Source of the DNA: Paramesorhizobium deserti
Lineage (GTDB): Bacteria > Pseudomonadota > Alphaproteobacteria > Rhizobiales > Rhizobiaceae
NCBI RefSeq assembly: GCF_001558695.1
Contig: NZ_LNTU01000039.1
Location: forward strand, 62,001-126,000
Length of the DNA: 64,000 nucleotides
Reading direction: 5' to 3'
Shown here piece by piece: positions 8,197 through 16,478 of the stretch. A program made the translations under genes and the position numbers. Within the stretch, counting starts at the first letter, position 1, and each line of letters starts with the position of its first letter. The notes under the pieces are model-generated. The model was not told where the DNA came from and did no database searches. It saw only the letters and a list, made by a program, of their open reading frames with translations.

Positions 8197-11100
8197 TCAA
8201 GCCACGGGGATATCGATCCCGAGCTCCCTCAGCACGACATCGATCTGCGCCACCGATGAGGGATGGGCGTCGCCGGACTGGATGCTGGCTGCGAGGCTCG
8301 GCACATAGACCGGGGTGCCGGTATACTGATAATTCAGCTCATCGGGATCGGTATATTGAAAATCATTGTCAGCAGTGGCGGTCAATTTTGAGATATCGCC
8401 GTCAAAATCGTCGAGCGTATGATGCAGGTTGTCCCGAAGCGCCTCCAGGCTCTCATGGGGCATATTGTTCAGCCAGTCGATGAACTGCTGGCGATCCGCT
8501 GGGTCATCGAGCTTGAACCCCTTCATCTCGGCATAACGGGCAAGGATCGGCACGGGGCTGAATCCGTCGCCGCTCTGGTCGACCAGAGCACCGGCAACAT
8601 CCTCGTCAAGGCCCGCATGTTCCAGGAAATTCTTTGACGTCTCGGTCATGTAGACGTTGGAGGCTCGCGTGTCGGTAACGATCATCTGGCCGATGACCGC
8701 TGCTCCGACGATCACCAGCCCGGCGGGGCCGAACATGGTGCCGGTGCCGAGCGCCGCCATTACCGTACCGCCGGCCGCCACCGCGGACAGGCTGCCCATC
8801 AGGGGATCGCCGCTTCTGAAATAATCAACGGCATTCCAGGCATCAAACCCTCCGCTAAGCGCGCCAAGGAATTTCACCGCCGGCCTGCTTGAACTGCCGA
8901 AGTGCCGCACGGCGGCGGAATCCGCGTCGATACGCTCCATTCCGCCGAGGATTTCCACGGTGCGCTGGCCAAGTCCAACGGCGTCGATGACCACCTTGAG
9001 GCCGTTCTTTAACGTCGGGTCGTTCTGCAAATTCGTTGCCGAATTCGCAAGCGTTGCCCCCGTCGCCGCAACACCGACCATGCGCAACAGCTGCCCGGGA
9101 ACCGTGGTGTTGGCGAAGGACCGGATACCGCTCGAACTCCGCAACCCATTCAGGTCACTGTCCAGCTGCGCCATCTTGGCCCTGGCCTGCTCGACCGTAT
9201 CGCCGGGCTCGGGCAGTGACTGCTTGACGGCATCGATAGCCCGGTTCATGTCGCTTTCCGGGATGCCCAACAGCGACGACAACCTGCTGTTCTTCATGTC
9301 GTCAAGGCTTGCGCGAGCCCGTTCGAGACTGGCCGGGTTATTAGCGTCGAGATCGCTGAAGGACGGCAGAACCGTTCGCCGGATGATCTGGGTAGTCGCC
9401 TCCTCGGCCAACTTGCGACCACGGTCGGTCAGACGGGCCTGTCCGCTCAGGAAGCTGACGACCTCAGGCTTGTCGAGCAGTTCGGGGTTCTTCTTCATCG
9501 CGATGTCGATCGCCATCGCCGTCTTCTCGTCCGACAGGATCTGGCTAATCTGCTCATCGACCGCGGATTGCTGCGATGCCAGCTCCGGCGGCAGATCGCC
9601 GAGCGCCGTCAGCTGCTCAAGAAGCTTCTCGCCGTTTTCAGCAATTTCATCTTCAAGACGCTGCTCCGTCTCTTGCCATTCGGATCCTTTTTCCGTCTTG
9701 TAATCCTCGACGGCCTGCTCGAGCTGTTCCGGCGTCATCGTCGCACCGTGATTGGCGATCAGCCACTGCAGCTCCTGCATATGGGCGGCATAGGCATCGA
9801 CGCTGCCGTTCACCGTCGTGGCATATTGCTCGACATTCGGAATGATGTTCTCAGTGACGAAATTCGAGCTGCTGGACCCATATTGCGCAGCTACGGCCAG
9901 CGGATAATCCAGGCGGGAACCATTGGCGATCGCCGGTGGTATCGAGTTGATGTTATAGCCGCCCAAAGCGGCGAAGCGTTCGACGACGGCATCGGCACCC
10001 GGCGTGCCGCCGATACGGTCGATGATCTTCATCAGGTCTATCTGACCATTCATACCGATCAACTCACTGCCGATCATCTCCTGACGCCGGGTATTTGCAG
10101 CCTCGATCGTCGGCATTGATGCGGACAGGAGATCAACGGCGAGTTTCGGATCGGCTCCGTCCGTCAGCCTTTCCAGATTCGCCATCACCGTCGCTGCATC
10201 TCCCTGATCGCTGGTCGCAGTCTCCGGATCGTAGTCGGCAAGCGGCTGCGTCGCCCAATCCGCGGCGTCGCGGATCAGCTGATCGGCATCCGCGGAGCGC
10301 AGCAGCACCTGCTGCAGATCGGGCGGCGCTGAGGCATACGATTCACTCAATTGCTGGAAAGCTTTGTCCGGCTCTCCCGTCGCATTGGCCGCATCGATGA
10401 TTCGCCGGGCCCTGTCTTCGAGATCGACGCCGGCATGGGTGGAGGGGCGCAAGGTGATGCCGAGCTCGGTTGCCGCATTCTCGATCGCTGTCTGCGCGGG
10501 CGCGGCGTCCTGCCATTCACGATCAAAAAGGCGCTGCAGGGCATCGCTGCGCTCGTCTTCCGGCAGTTGCTCGATATAGTTCTTCACATCGCCGGTGATT
10601 TCGGCCGTTTCGGCGTCATAATCGATATCGGGATCATCCGAATATTGGATTTCATTGCCGCGGTCATAGATCTCGCCGGCGAAGACCTCTTCCCGGTCGG
10701 TCTCAAGACCACGTTCCTCGATCGCCGCGGTAACCGCGGCGCCAGCCGGACCGGCATCGCGCCAGTCGCTCTCGGCCAGGCGCAGGGCAGCCGCCTGCCT
10801 TTCCTGCTCCGGCAGATTGTCGAGATAGGTCCCGACATCCTCCTGCATGGCGCGGGTTTCCACATCATAATCGATCTGCGAGGGATCATCGGCATATTCG
10901 AGCTCGTTGCCCCGCTCATAAAGATCGCTGATGAAGGCCTCTTCGCCCTCCGGCACCCCGTTACTGCCGGTGGGACCGTTCGCCACGATTTCCGGCGAGC
11001 TCAACGGAACGATCAGAACCTCGTTGGGCATGATCACCGCATCTGATGTGCCGAGCTCAATCCTGTTGGTCGCCAGCAGGTCATCGAGACTGACATTGTT

Positions 11101-11319
11101 CTCGCGGGCGATCTCCCACAGACTATCGCCATTCTCGACGACGACGGCTTTTTCGTTGAGCGGATCGATCTCGTCGGCGCCGCCTGCCCGCGCGCGTTCG
11201 TTTACCGCTTCATTGATCTCGGCCATGAACAGGCGCTGCTGCTCATCCGAAAGGGCGGAGGTGCGATTGCCGGCTGCGTTGTAACGGTATTTTCCATCGA
11301 TATCGATGCGGTAGGACAT
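8197..11319 (-). CDS. Large LysM-domain protein with tandem repeats, candidate type III secreted protein
   Basis: Protein of 1040 residues not assigned to a named family. ATG at 11319 is preceded by GGAG eight bases away. Visible parts: residues ~58-106, a LysM peptidoglycan-binding module (Gly-Asp-Ser-Leu-Trp-Glu-Ile-Ala); residues ~126-207 and ~210-289, two tandem similar repeats (each with Tyr-x-Arg-Gly-Asn-Glu and an Asp-rich turn); a long helical, Ala/Gln/Glu-rich middle; residues ~842-881, a glycine-rich hydrophobic stretch able to insert in membranes; and an acidic C-terminal tail. No signal peptide and few cysteines. It is convergent with sctT, 14 bases apart. Hydrophobic glycine-rich segments occur in translocators and effectors, and LysM could localise it in the periplasm, so secretion by the adjacent system is plausible. 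A phage-like structural or autolysin-related role is not excluded. Confidence 0.65.
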   Translation of the reverse strand: MSYRIDIDGKYRYNAAGNRTSALSDEQQRLFMAEINEAVNERARAGGADEIDPLNEKAVVVENGDSLWEIARENNVSLDDLLATNRIELGTSDAVIMPNEVLIVPLSSPEIVANGPTGSNGVPEGEEAFISDLYERGNELEYADDPSQIDYDVETRAMQEDVGTYLDNLPEQERQAAALRLAESDWRDAGPAGAAVTAAIEERGLETDREEVFAGEIYDRGNEIQYSDDPDIDYDAETAEITGDVKNYIEQLPEDERSDALQRLFDREWQDAAPAQTAIENAATELGITLRPSTHAGVDLEDRARRIIDAANATGEPDKAFQQLSESYASAPPDLQQVLLRSADADQLIRDAADWATQPLADYDPETATSDQGDAATVMANLERLTDGADPKLAVDLLSASMPTIEAANTRRQEMIGSELIGMNGQIDLMKIIDRIGGTPGADAVVERFAALGGYNINSIPPAIANGSRLDYPLAVAAQYGSSSSNFVTENIIPNVEQYATTVNGSVDAYAAHMQELQWLIANHGATMTPEQLEQAVEDYKTEKGSEWQETEQRLEDEIAENGEKLLEQLTALGDLPPELASQQSAVDEQISQILSDEKTAMAIDIAMKKNPELLDKPEVVSFLSGQARLTDRGRKLAEEATTQIIRRTVLPSFSDLDANNPASLERARASLDDMKNSRLSSLLGIPESDMNRAIDAVKQSLPEPGDTVEQARAKMAQLDSDLNGLRSSSGIRSFANTTVPGQLLRMVGVAATGATLANSATNLQNDPTLKNGLKVVIDAVGLGQRTVEILGGMERIDADSAAVRHFGSSSRPAVKFLGALSGGFDAWNAVDYFRSGDPLMGSLSAVAAGGTVMAALGTGTMFGPAGLVIVGAAVIGQMIVTDTRASNVYMTETSKNFLEHAGLDEDVAGALVDQSGDGFSPVPILARYAEMKGFKLDDPADRQQFIDWLNNMPHESLEALRDNLHHTLDDFDGDISKLTATADNDFQYTDPDELNYQYTGTPVYVPSLAASIQSGDAHPSSVAQIDVVLRELGIDIPVA

Positions 11320-11767
11320 GATCGATCTCCGGTGATCTTCCCTGGGGCAGATTTTCCTGCTCCCGGATCGGCATGACTGAAGCGACAAGAGGTCCGGCCA
11401 CTATGCTCAGCGAGCATAATGGTTTGATGACAGGCAGATGAATTATCCGGCGGTCGGAGCGGCTTTCCCTTATCGCGGGAGGCGGTCGGCACGATCGTTA
11501 TTCTATTTTTCCGACGACAAATCGGGGTAGATCAGAAAATTCCTCTAAAACATCGCCGAAAAGCTTCCATTCGGATAATTTCAAATTGATACGGGTTGAT
11601 TTTATATTTCAGGGTATTGCAACAAAGTGATGACCATCTCAACTCGTTGACGCTGTGGATTGTGTCTTGACGTCGTCACCTTATGTCACAAAGCGGATCG
11701 GTTCCCCAGTCAGAGAGACTTGACCGTTCAGACCCACCGCGGCCGTATCACGCCTTGATACTCCCCC
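11320..11767. other. Gene-free, relatively AT-rich intergenic stretch
   Basis: About 450 bases with no convincing ORF, between the divergent LysM gene and higB. The part 11490-11640 is clearly poorer in G+C than the neighbours. It presumably holds the promoter of the LysM gene on the minus strand. A GGAAGCTTTTCG element (minus strand, 11556-11567) resembles half of the tts box as I remember it. A short dyad, TGACG-T-CGTCA, lies at 11668-11678. Confidence 0.5.
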
Positions 11768-11797
11768 TTGACCCTTCAATGTATCATGGTATGATAC
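11768..11797 (+). promoter_or_regulatory. higBA promoter with overlapping perfect-dyad operator
   Basis: TTGACC (11768-11773) and TATGAT (11790-11795), separated by 16 bases, match a sigma-70 promoter. The -10 box lies within a perfect inverted repeat, GTATCAT-GGT-ATGATAC (11781-11797), about 20 bases before the higB start. An antitoxin dimer bound there would block RNA polymerase, the usual autoregulation of type II toxin-antitoxin operons. Confidence 0.75.
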
Positions 11798-11816
11798 CTT
11801 CCAAAGGGGGCTAGTG

Positions 11817-12098
11817 ATGATCCGTTCTTACAGGGATGGAAGGACTGAAGCCGTGGCGAGCGGAAAGGCTCCAAAGGGCTTCCCTGCAGATTTGGTAAGA
11901 CCAGCCATTCGCAAGCTCACCATTCTTGAGAATGCTGTTCTTCTCGATGATCTCCGCTCTCCTCCAGGCAACCGCCTTGAAGCGCTAAAAGGTGATCGCA
12001 AGGGCCAGCATTCCATTCGTATCAACAATCAATGGCGTATCTGCTTCATTTGGGCGGATGCAGGCGCCGAAAACGTCGAGATCGTCGACTATCATTGA
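11817..12098 (+). CDS. higB: HigB-type (RelE/ParE superfamily) toxin
   Basis: Small basic protein of 93 residues of the plasmid-maintenance killer (HigB) family. It has the features Leu-Asp-Asp-Leu-Arg-x-Pro-Pro-Gly-Asn-Arg-Leu-Glu-x-Leu and a C-terminal Ile-Asn-x-Gln-Trp-Arg-Ile-Cys-Phe strand followed by Val-Asp-Tyr-His. HigB toxins cleave mRNA on the ribosome. AAAGGGGG provides the ribosome site; a GTG codon one triplet upstream is an alternative start. The antitoxin gene follows after 11 bases, the toxin-first order characteristic of higBA. Confidence 0.92.
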   Translation: MIRSYRDGRTEAVASGKAPKGFPADLVRPAIRKLTILENAVLLDDLRSPPGNRLEALKGDRKGQHSIRINNQWRICFIWADAGAENVEIVDYH

Positions 12099-12109
12099 AA
12101 GGAAGCGCC

Positions 12110-12406
12110 ATGGCCAGTATTCTTCCGCCTGTCCATCCCGGCGAAATTCTGCGTGAGGAGTATCTCATTCCGTTGGGCATGAGTGCCGGCGCTCTCGCCA
12201 AGCGTCTCAATGTGCCTCGCACGCGCATCGAACGGCTGGTTTCCGAACAGACGGCGGTTACCCCCGATACGGCTTTGCGTCTCGCCAAATTTTTTCGCAC
12301 CACGCCCGAGTTCTGGATGAACATGCAGGCGAGCCATGATCTCAAGATAGAAGCCGCTGAGCTTGCGAAGGAACTCGCCGCGATCCGCGAACTGGAAGCT
12401 GCTTGA
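12110..12406 (+). CDS. higA: HigA-type Xre antitoxin and autorepressor
   Basis: HTH protein of 98 residues. It begins with the HigA hallmark Pro-Pro-Val-His-Pro-Gly-Glu-Ile-Leu-Arg-Glu-Glu, followed by a Xre-type helix-turn-helix (Ser-Ala-Gly-Ala-Leu-Ala-Lys-Arg-Leu-Asn-Val-Pro) and the Phe-Phe-Arg-Thr-Thr-Pro-Glu-Phe-Trp-Met-Asn motif. It neutralises HigB and represses the operon, most likely at the dyad 11781-11797. The frame is open upstream, but ATG 12110 with AAAGGAAG before it fits the family start. The gene ends 10 bases from the convergent deacetylase gene. Confidence 0.93.
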   Translation: MASILPPVHPGEILREEYLIPLGMSAGALAKRLNVPRTRIERLVSEQTAVTPDTALRLAKFFRTTPEFWMNMQASHDLKIEAAELAKELAAIRELEAA

Positions 12407-12416
12407 GGCGGTGCCT

Positions 12417-13289
12417 TCAATTCTGCGGCGCGGCTACGCTTTCAAAGTGCCGGGTGATCTCGGCGCCGGTGGCGATCCAGACATCGCTCTTTGCTTTGAC
12501 GTGTTGCAAAAAATCCCTGAGGAGATGCCAGCGCATCGGCCGACCTGAAACCTGGGGATGCAGCACCATCGTGGTTACTCCGCCCCAGCCATGCGTGGCT
12601 TCGAATTCGTCGATCCAGAGTGACAGGACCTCCCTGCGGCCGAAGAGCGGGCGCGAGCTCGTCCGGCTCGTCATGCCGAAGTTCCAGTCGTCGAAGGCAA
12701 AATTGACCGGGATCTCTACCGGACCCGACCGACCATCGGCCAGCCGATGCCGATAGGGCAGGATATCGTCGCGAAACGAGCTGGAATAGCGGATTCCGCT
12801 TTTTTGCAGGTAAGCCAGAAGCTCCGGGAAATTCTCGCCGGACGGCGCGCGATACCCGATAGGCCTGACGCCCAGAACTTTTTCCAACGCCTCGAAGCCC
12901 CGATCGATTTCCTCCATCGCTTCTTCGAGCTTCGCCCTGTCCGGCATCTTGTGGAGATAACCGTGATGGCCGATCTCGTGACCTGCTTTCACAATAGGTT
13001 CGCAGGCCGCAGGATGGGCAAGCGCCGTCCACCCCGGCAGGAAAAAGGTGCCCTTCACCTCCAGCTCATCCATCAGTTCCAGGATTCTTGCGATGCCCAC
13101 GCGGGCATCGTAGCCGCCATGCGAGACTGTCACCATCCGGTCGACATTCGAGGGATTGTTGCCGATCCAGGCAGTCTCCGCATCAACGTCGAACCCGATG
13201 AAGACAGCGCTTCTGGCTCCATTCGGCCATGTCATGGCCGGTGTCGGGAACGCAGGGTTCAAGGGGCGCGGTGAAAGATCATATGTCAC
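12417..13289 (-). CDS. Polysaccharide-deacetylase-fold (NodB/PuuE-like) hydrolase
   Basis: Carbohydrate-esterase-4 fold protein of 290 residues. It shows the N-terminal Asp-Val-Asp-Ala-Glu catalytic strand and the metal-binding His-Glu-Ile-Gly-His-His-Gly-Tyr-Leu-His segment. There is no signal peptide, so it acts in the cytoplasm, like the PuuE allantoinase/cyclic-imidase subgroup that hydrolyses amide bonds in small molecules rather than cell-wall sugars. GTG start with AAGGA eight bases upstream. It is the last gene of a minus-strand operon, 12 bases after the MmgE/PrpD gene, so it probably processes an intermediate of that catabolic route. The substrate is not visible in the sequence. Confidence 0.85.
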   Translation of the reverse strand: MTYDLSPRPLNPAFPTPAMTWPNGARSAVFIGFDVDAETAWIGNNPSNVDRMVTVSHGGYDARVGIARILELMDELEVKGTFFLPGWTALAHPAACEPIVKAGHEIGHHGYLHKMPDRAKLEEAMEEIDRGFEALEKVLGVRPIGYRAPSGENFPELLAYLQKSGIRYSSSFRDDILPYRHRLADGRSGPVEIPVNFAFDDWNFGMTSRTSSRPLFGRREVLSLWIDEFEATHGWGGVTTMVLHPQVSGRPMRWHLLRDFLQHVKAKSDVWIATGAEITRHFESVAAPQN

Positions 13290-13301
13290 GCGGCGTTTCC
13301 T

Positions 13302-14696
13302 TCAGCAAAAAACCGGCCTGCCGTCGGCGTTTCCAGCCAACAGCGTTTTGAGACGGCGGCAATCATCAAGCCTCTCAAGGCTGTTCACCAAATCCCAAAG
13401 TCTGGTGACCTCTTTGTCTTCCAATGCCATTCCAGCTAGTTGACGGAACTTCTCCTCGATGGCCCAGGGCTGCATCGGCCTTTCCGCCGATCCCGTTGCG
13501 CGCGGCACCATGCGCGAGACACGACTTCCGTCCGAAAAAGTGAGGATGACGACCGGCTCGTCCAGAGGCTGCATCGTTCCATCGATCTGGAGTTTCATCC
13601 GCCCCATCATCGGGCGAATGCGTGGGTCGGACCTGCATTCAGAGGAATAGGCCGCCAGCCCCGCCGTTCCGAAAATGCACCGCGCGGCAAGTGCATATGG
13701 AAGGCTCATCTGTGTGCTGGAGAGCGGTCCGTTTTCCTTCTTGCCGCACATATTCATGAGCATTTCGCTCATGCGCAACTCCATGGAGACGATCTCCTGC
13801 GGCCGCCGTCCGGTTTCCGACAGCAGGTCCTCCAGCGCGTCGATAGCCGAATGGGTTCCGCGGCACGAGGCATAGGGCTTCAGCACCGCGCGCCTGATCT
13901 TCCAGGCCTCTCCCAATGCCTCGGCAAGCTTTCCAGGCTCTCCGGATGTCTTGTTGAACGCGTTGAAGAACCCTCCCCAGACATCCGAGAAAACCTTCGA
14001 AGGACCTGCAAAGCCTTCCGCTGCAAGTTGAGCAGCGAGAAGACCGCCTTCCGCAGCACGCCCGGCATGAATTTTCTTTGCCTGCGATCCGTCGTGGATG
14101 AAACCCCAGAGCCCCGAAGAAAAGCTGGTGGCCAGCGTGATCGCATCGCGGCAGGCAGCGGCAGGCAGGTTCCAGAGATTGGCGACGGCCGCTGCCGCGG
14201 CCAGAGTCCCGCAGGTCCCCGTCGAATGCCAGCCGAGACCGTTATGTCTGTCATAACCGCCGGCCGCCTCCAATACGCGTCTGCCGACATCATAGCCGGC
14301 GACGACGGCGGAGATAAGCTCGCGTCCCGTGACGATCCGCCCGCTTCGCGGCAAGGCTGCCAGAACGGCCGGCAGGACGACGGCGCCGGAATGGTCGCAT
14401 CCACCGGAATCATCGAGCTCGAAGGCGTGGGCGGAAATGCCGTTGACAAGAGCGGCGTCACGCGACGACGTGAAATCCTGCGTGCCCCAGATGCGCGCTT
14501 CGCCGCCCCGATTGATCACCTTGCGCGCGGTGGCGAACTCCCGCGAGCGCGAGCCCGCCAGGGCCGCGCCCAGCGTATCGGCAATATGAATCTTGGTCTT
14601 GGCGATCACATCGTCGGGTAGGTCCTCGAAACGCAGCGTCGCGACAAAGCCGGCGAGGCGGTCGATCGGACCTCCGCCAGGCACTGGGGTGAGCAT
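13302..14696 (-). CDS. MmgE/PrpD-family protein, possible iminodisuccinate epimerase
   Basis: MmgE/PrpD-family protein of 464 residues. The N-terminal helical domain shows the family pattern Asp-Thr-Leu-Gly-Ala-Ala-Leu-Ala-Gly and Ala-Phe-Glu-Leu-Asp-Asp. The segment Gly-Trp-His-Ser-Thr-Gly-Thr is conserved, as is Lys-Pro-Tyr-Ala-Ser-Cys-Arg around residue 275. Known members are 2-methylcitrate dehydratase (PrpD), cis-aconitate decarboxylase and the iminodisuccinate epimerase of Agrobacterium tumefaciens BY6. The absence of prpB/prpC and the presence of an ArgH-type C-N lyase and an amino-acid importer in the same operon favour an aminopolycarboxylate epimerase over propionate metabolism. That choice is inference from context. 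Confidence 0.85.
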   Translation of the reverse strand: MLTPVPGGGPIDRLAGFVATLRFEDLPDDVIAKTKIHIADTLGAALAGSRSREFATARKVINRGGEARIWGTQDFTSSRDAALVNGISAHAFELDDSGGCDHSGAVVLPAVLAALPRSGRIVTGRELISAVVAGYDVGRRVLEAAGGYDRHNGLGWHSTGTCGTLAAAAAVANLWNLPAAACRDAITLATSFSSGLWGFIHDGSQAKKIHAGRAAEGGLLAAQLAAEGFAGPSKVFSDVWGGFFNAFNKTSGEPGKLAEALGEAWKIRRAVLKPYASCRGTHSAIDALEDLLSETGRRPQEIVSMELRMSEMLMNMCGKKENGPLSSTQMSLPYALAARCIFGTAGLAAYSSECRSDPRIRPMMGRMKLQIDGTMQPLDEPVVILTFSDGSRVSRMVPRATGSAERPMQPWAIEEKFRQLAGMALEDKEVTRLWDLVNSLERLDDCRRLKTLLAGNADGRPVFC

Positions 14697-14804
14697 GAAC
14701 GATATCTCTCTTGTCTACGCGGAGAAACAGTATCGAGCCGAGCGCCGGGCGAATGCAGGCAGCTATCTCAGGGTTCCGACCGCAAGAACTCTCTGGAGCG
14801 CGGT

Positions 14805-14828
14805 CCCGGCGCATCGACATGCGCCGGG
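14805..14828 (-). terminator. Strong hairpin after the binding-protein gene
   Basis: Perfect 10-base-pair inverted repeat CCCGGCGCAT / ATGCGCCGGG with a 4-base loop, 18 bases downstream of the substrate-binding-protein stop and before the MmgE/PrpD gene. No T-run follows on the minus strand, so mRNA 3'-end protection or partial termination is more likely than a classical intrinsic terminator. Confidence 0.6.
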
Positions 14829-14845
14829 CCTCGGTTAGCGGCGCG

Positions 14846-15676
14846 TTACTTCACCGGCTCGCCATTGATGTAGATGCCGTCGAGCATCGCGTTTTCGAGG
14901 CCGTATTTGGCGAAGACCGCCTTGTACTCGCCTGACGCCATCAGCTCCTTAAGCGCTGCAGCATAGGCGTCGCGCAGCTCCGTATCCTTTTTGGAGAAAG
15001 CGATCCCCTGATAGACCGCCGTGAAAGGCTCGCCGACAATGATGTAAGTGTCCTTTTCCAGATCCACGAGATAGGGAAGCGTTTCCGACCCTTGAACCGC
15101 GCCGTCGAGACGTCCCTGCTTCAACTGTGCACGGGCATCGGCGGAACCTTCCGTACCGACGATCTTCAGGGCAGGCTTGCCCTCCCCTTCGCAGTTCTTG
15201 GCGCTCCATTTGGCGGCCTCGTCCGGGAAGGATGTCCGGCGGCTCATGCCGACGGTCTTGCCGCAGAAATCCGTCGGGGTCTTGAACTCGTCCTTGCGTG
15301 ACGCGGAGGTATAGAACTGCGCGCCCGATTTCATGTAGTCGACGAAATCGAGCGTATCGCGGCGCTTCGGCAGATCGCTCATGCCGCTGTGAATGAGATC
15401 GACGCGACCGGTATTGATCGACGACACCATCTGTTCGAAACCGATGTCGGACCATTCGATGGTCGTCCCGAGCTTCTTGGCGAGCGCTTCTTCGAGATCG
15501 ATATCAAGGCCCATAAGCTCGTTGGTTGCCGGATCCCGGTACTCCATCGGCGGATAATTCGGCTGGTTGGCGACGACGATCTTGCCGGCAGCCTTGTATT
15601 TCTCCGGCAGTCCTTCGGCCGTCGCAGTCGAGCCGACGGCGCATGCAAGGGCGATGAGTGCAAACTGTTTTTTCAT
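14846..15676 (-). CDS. Polar amino-acid ABC transporter substrate-binding protein
   Basis: Family-3 (PAAT) periplasmic binding protein of 276 residues. The signal peptide begins Met-Lys-Lys-Gln-Phe with cleavage near Ala-Thr-Ala-Glu; then come the two-lobed fold with Pro-Pro-Met-Glu-Tyr-Arg-Asp, Leu-Met-Gly-Leu-Asp-Ile-Asp-Leu and the C-terminal Ala-Leu-Lys-Glu-Leu-Met-Ala-Ser-Gly-Glu-Tyr-Lys. It delivers an amino-acid-like ligand to the permease and ATPase encoded upstream. The operon context (C-N lyase, MmgE/PrpD) suggests a di- or tricarboxylic amino acid, but ligand specificity cannot be read from the sequence. Confidence 0.92.
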   Translation of the reverse strand: MKKQFALIALACAVGSTATAEGLPEKYKAAGKIVVANQPNYPPMEYRDPATNELMGLDIDLEEALAKKLGTTIEWSDIGFEQMVSSINTGRVDLIHSGMSDLPKRRDTLDFVDYMKSGAQFYTSASRKDEFKTPTDFCGKTVGMSRRTSFPDEAAKWSAKNCEGEGKPALKIVGTEGSADARAQLKQGRLDGAVQGSETLPYLVDLEKDTYIIVGEPFTAVYQGIAFSKKDTELRDAYAAALKELMASGEYKAVFAKYGLENAMLDGIYINGEPVK

Positions 15677-15696
15677 GATCTTCCCTCTGGTGGTTA

Positions 15697-16467
15697 TCAG
15701 TTGTGAACGGCTTTGATGAACTCTGCCGTACGAGTGCTCTTTGGCATGCTGAGAACTTGAGATGCCGGGCCGACCTCCTCCATTTTTCCGGCTTCCATAA
15801 ACGCGACGGTGTTCGCCACATTGCGGGCAAAGCCAAGTTCGTGGGTGACCACGATCATGGTCATCCCCGATGAAGCGAGATCCTTCATCACGTCGAGAAC
15901 CTCCTGCACCAGCTCCGGGTCGAGTGCGGAGGTCGGCTCGTCGAACAGGATGAGATCGGGACGCATGCCGAGCGCGCGGGCAATCGCCACGCGCTGCTGC
16001 TGTCCGCCGGAAAGCTCCGATGGATAATGGCCGGCTTTGTCGGCAAGCCCGACACGGTCGAGCAGAGCCATCGCCCTGTCCCTGGCTTCCGCCATCGGCT
16101 CGTTCAGCACCTGCACCGGGCCTTCGATGATGTTTTCGAGCGCCGTCATGTGCGGAAACAGGTTGAACCTCTGGAAGACCATGCCGATGCGGCGGCGCTG
16201 CCGGGATATCTCCGCGTCGCTTATTTCGTGCAGATGATCCCCGTCGCGCCGGTAGCCGATCAGTTCGCCGTTGACCCAGATCGCGCCGCCATCCATGCGC
16301 TCAAGGAGATTGATGCAGCGCAGGAAGGTGCTTTTCCCGGAGCCGGACGGGCCGATGATGCAGCAGACCTCACCCTTTTTTACCTCGAGGCTGGCGGCAT
16401 CGAGAGCACGAAAGCTGCCGAAATTCTTGGTGACCTCAACGGCTTTTACGAGAATGTCGTTGCTCAT
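15697..16467 (-). CDS. Polar amino-acid ABC transporter ATP-binding protein
   Basis: ATPase of 256 residues of the GlnQ/HisP type: Walker A Gly-Pro-Ser-Gly-Ser-Gly-Lys-Ser-Thr, signature Leu-Ser-Gly-Gly-Gln-Gln-Gln-Arg, Walker B Leu-Ile-Leu-Phe-Asp-Glu-Pro-Thr-Ser-Ala-Leu-Asp-Pro-Glu and the switch histidine in Val-Thr-His-Glu-Leu-Gly-Phe. It energises uptake together with the permease gene 11 bases upstream. Standard length; nothing unusual. Confidence 0.94.
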   Translation of the reverse strand: MSNDILVKAVEVTKNFGSFRALDAASLEVKKGEVCCIIGPSGSGKSTFLRCINLLERMDGGAIWVNGELIGYRRDGDHLHEISDAEISRQRRRIGMVFQRFNLFPHMTALENIIEGPVQVLNEPMAEARDRAMALLDRVGLADKAGHYPSELSGGQQQRVAIARALGMRPDLILFDEPTSALDPELVQEVLDVMKDLASSGMTMIVVTHELGFARNVANTVAFMEAGKMEEVGPASQVLSMPKSTRTAEFIKAVHN

Positions 16468-16478
16468 ATCCCTCTCCC

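Noticed and set aside
13440-14621. 393-codon open frame on the plus strand
   Set aside because: Antisense to the well-supported MmgE/PrpD gene, with no ribosome site or domain.
14805-14828. Classical intrinsic terminator
   Set aside because: The stem is strong but no T-run follows, and downstream genes appear to belong to the same operon.
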